From: Spyradomonas excrementavium | Lineage (GTDB): Bacteria; Cyanobacteriota; Vampirovibrionia; Gastranaerophilales; Gastranaerophilaceae | Direction: 5' to 3' | DNA length: 61,191 nt | NCBI GenBank assembly: GCA_018714005.1 | Contig: DVOA01000036.1 | Location: 1 to 61,191, forward strand | Shown: positions 59,347-61,191 of the stretch, piece after piece | Numbering within the stretch: the first letter of the stretch is position 1 | Layout: each line of letters begins with the position of its first letter | Position numbers and translations under genes: made by a program | The notes under the pieces: model-generated | Databases searched by the model: none | The model's input: the letters and a program-made list of their open reading frames with translations, nothing else | Told to the model about the DNA's origin: nothing

Positions 59347-60831
59347 ATGAATGTTACGGTAGCAAAAGGCCTGTTGGAAGAAACAAAAGCCAATGTTCTT
59401 GTTGTGAACCTGTTTGAGGGCGTAAAAGTCCCTGCGGGCGCAACCGGAGCTATTGATATAGCTCTCGGCGGGCTGATTTCCGATTATGTAATCGCAAAAG
59501 AAGGCTTCGACGGGAAATTCGGCTCAATGTACGTGCTCCCTACATTCGGAAAACTGCCTGCGGAAAAAATCATCATCGCAGGAATGGGAAAAAGCAAAGA
59601 TTTTACCCTAAACAAGCTCAGAGAACTCTCAGCAAGAATCATTAAAAAATGCGCCAAACTCCCGAACGCAAAAAAAGTGGTTTCTATCCTCCATGGCGCG
59701 GGAATCGGCGGATATGACCCGCAGATTTGCGCACAAATGATTACCGAGGGCGTTTTAATAGGCGGATACAAGTTCGACAAATACAAATCCGACAAAAAAC
59801 AAAAGAAAATCGACGAGGTTGTAATCGTTGATATGGTTGAAGAACACTGCAAAAAGGCAAAAGCCGGTGTTAAAAAAGGTAAAATCATTGCTTCTGCGGT
59901 GAATTTCGCCAGAAATCTCGCAAATGAACCGGCTCAATACGCTACTCCGGCAAAACTTGCAGAAATTGCCCAATCTTTAAAAGATATTGATGTGCGCGTC
60001 TACGAAAAAGACGAAATTGAAAAAATGGGAATGGGCGCGTTCCTTGCGGTGTCAAAAGGCAGCAGCCAGCCTCCGAAATTCATCCACATGCAATACAAAT
60101 CGCCGAATGCGCACAAAAAAATCGCAATTATCGGCAAGGGCATTACTTTTGACAGCGGTGGGCTCGATATCAAGCCTCCGTCATCAATGCTCACAATGAA
60201 AGACGACATGTCCGCAGCAGCAGCGGTTTTGGGCGTGATGAATGCGATAAAAGACCTGAAACCGGACGTTGAGCTCCACGGTATAATCGCCGCCTGCGAA
60301 AATATGCCCGGATGCAGCGCTTACAAGCCGGGCGATGTGCTTACAGCCAGAAACGGAAAGACAATCGAGGTCGATAACACCGACGCAGAGGGCAGATTGA
60401 CCCTTGCTGACGCACTTTGTTACGCAAGCGAGCTCGGTGTTGATGTAATTATTGATGTTGCGACCCTCACAGGCGCATGCGTTGTCGCTCTGGGCAGCGC
60501 AGCAAGCGGAATTATGGGCAACAACCAATCTTTAATCGACAAACTCATAAAATGCGGAAATATTGGCGGAGAGCGCCTCTGGCAGCTTCCGATGTTTGAA
60601 GAATACAAGGATTCTTTAAAAAGCGATGTTGCAGACATGAGAAATACCGGCTCTCGTCAGGGCGGAACGCAGACTGCGGCGCTGTTTTTGCAGAATTTCG
60701 TTAAAAAAGCGCACTGGGCGCATATTGATATTGCGGGTACTGCGTTTATTGACAAACCGATTAACGAAATTATGTCAAAAGGCGCGACCGGCGCAGGTGT
60801 ACGCACGCTTTTGAATTTTATACTGAATTAA
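59347..60831 (+). CDS. pepA: leucyl aminopeptidase (M17)
   Basis: 494 aa. N-terminal macro-like domain; catalytic domain with KGITFDSGGLDIKP (Lys and Asp ligands), MKDDMSAAAAVLG, and the M17 signature NTDAEGRLTLADAL (~residue 345). Releases N-terminal amino acids; hexameric metalloenzyme of the cytoplasm. ATG preceded by AGAGG. Confidence 0.96.
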   Translation: MNVTVAKGLLEETKANVLVVNLFEGVKVPAGATGAIDIALGGLISDYVIAKEGFDGKFGSMYVLPTFGKLPAEKIIIAGMGKSKDFTLNKLRELSARIIKKCAKLPNAKKVVSILHGAGIGGYDPQICAQMITEGVLIGGYKFDKYKSDKKQKKIDEVVIVDMVEEHCKKAKAGVKKGKIIASAVNFARNLANEPAQYATPAKLAEIAQSLKDIDVRVYEKDEIEKMGMGAFLAVSKGSSQPPKFIHMQYKSPNAHKKIAIIGKGITFDSGGLDIKPPSSMLTMKDDMSAAAAVLGVMNAIKDLKPDVELHGIIAACENMPGCSAYKPGDVLTARNGKTIEVDNTDAEGRLTLADALCYASELGVDVIIDVATLTGACVVALGSAASGIMGNNQSLIDKLIKCGNIGGERLWQLPMFEEYKDSLKSDVADMRNTGSRQGGTQTAALFLQNFVKKAHWAHIDIAGTAFIDKPINEIMSKGATGAGVRTLLNFILN

Positions 60832-60847
60832 GTAAAAATCAAGGGCA

Positions 60848-61150
60848 ATGATTACGCACTTCGACCTTGCGATTCCGAAACAAGTTCGGAATGACAGCTT
60901 CTTTCTGTCACCCTGGACTTGTTTCAGGGTCTCTCCAATGTGAAAAGTTGGTATTTAACGCTGGCAAGATTCCGAAATACCCTGAAGGGCACCCTCCCTT
61001 GTATTGCTCGTTCCTCGCAAACAAGAGGAGCTGCAAGTTCGGAATGACAGCGCACTTTTCGTCACCCTGAACTTGTTTCAGGGCCGCAGGGGCGATGTTT
61101 ATCGACCTCAACCTGCGATTCCGGGTCAAGCCCGGAATGACGGCCTATTT
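60848..61150. repeat. dispersed repeat family A cluster at window end
   Basis: Units with GATTCCGAAACAAGTTCGGA (about 60871), CACCCTGGACTTGTTTCAGG (60909) and CACCCTGAACTTGTTTCAGG (61062), plus the CCTTGTATTGCTCGTTCCTC segment also found at about 53761. No gene identified from 60832 to the end. Confidence 0.8.
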
Positions 61151-61191
61151 TACAAAACAAATCCCGCAACTATCATTAAAATTTGTAAATT

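Overview
The window reads as a chromosomal segment of a non-photosynthetic diderm bacterium, most likely of the Gastranaerophilales (Melainabacteria/Vampirovibrionia, within Cyanobacteriota). This is an inference from gene content. A TolC-like outer-membrane factor shows a second membrane. Mini-RNase III, RqcP and MutS2 are genes typical of Bacillota/Cyanobacteria. A flagellar export gate, type IV pilin-like protein, EF-hand protein and several lineage-style proteins carrying a short SFKG-like motif fit the same group. There are no phage structural genes, no rRNA and no CRISPR array. Intergenic DNA is unusually rich in dispersed and hairpin-forming repeats.

Layout. 1-1.35 kb: two AT-rich exported-protein genes, one a degenerate M48 peptidase. 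1.4-4.3 kb: fusion of an endonuclease Q-like PHP nuclease with a compact UvrD-type helicase. 4.3-10.8 kb: a complete tripartite ABC-2 efflux operon (TetR-OMF-HlyD-double ATPase-two permeases) reading leftwards from one strong promoter with a palindromic operator; its TetR gene is broken by an in-frame amber codon. 10.9-16 kb: threonine deaminase, RidA, phosphopantetheinyl transferase, LOG protein, DapF, a lone Opp/Dpp ATPase and a winged-helix regulator. 16.1-16.6 kb: an array of tandem and inverted repeats. 16.7-25.8 kb: ValS, EF-hand protein, CtpA protease, an ECF sigma/anti-sigma pair and an MFS sugar transporter. 25.9-32 kb: tandem hairpin repeats, then polytopic GT-C-like glycosyltransferases and a GT2 enzyme; one GT-C gene is again split by an amber codon. 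32-36.1 kb: omega-like subunit, tRNA-Gln and a 2.7 kb AT-rich island flanked by direct repeats of the tRNA-Asn 3' half, without an integrase. 36.3-46.7 kb: MutS2, a pilin with a long structured leader, an HD-domain protein, TPR protein, tRNA-Leu, two SFKG-type membrane proteins and two tandem zinc dehydrogenases. 46.8-55 kb: an Fe-S (GlcF/LldE-like) protein, TPR protein, RqcP, split chromate transporter, a duplicated 814-residue SFKG protein and another repeat-rich exported protein. 55.3-58.3 kb: fliP-fliQ-fliR-flhB. 58.4-60.8 kb: Mini-RNase III, ribosomal protein S20 and leucyl aminopeptidase.

Functional links: IlvA and RidA are adjacent (RidA clears the reactive enamine made by IlvA); MutS2 and RqcP both serve ribosome rescue/quality control; the efflux operon forms one regulated machine.

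The most novel signals are (i) intergenic hairpins in which the loop is conserved between copies while the 20-27 bp near-perfect arms differ completely, (ii) the integrase-less tRNA-Asn island, (iii) the SFKG-marked protein family, (iv) the EndoQ-UvrD fusion and (v) two genes interrupted by amber codons. No computation was run; identities and structures were read by eye.
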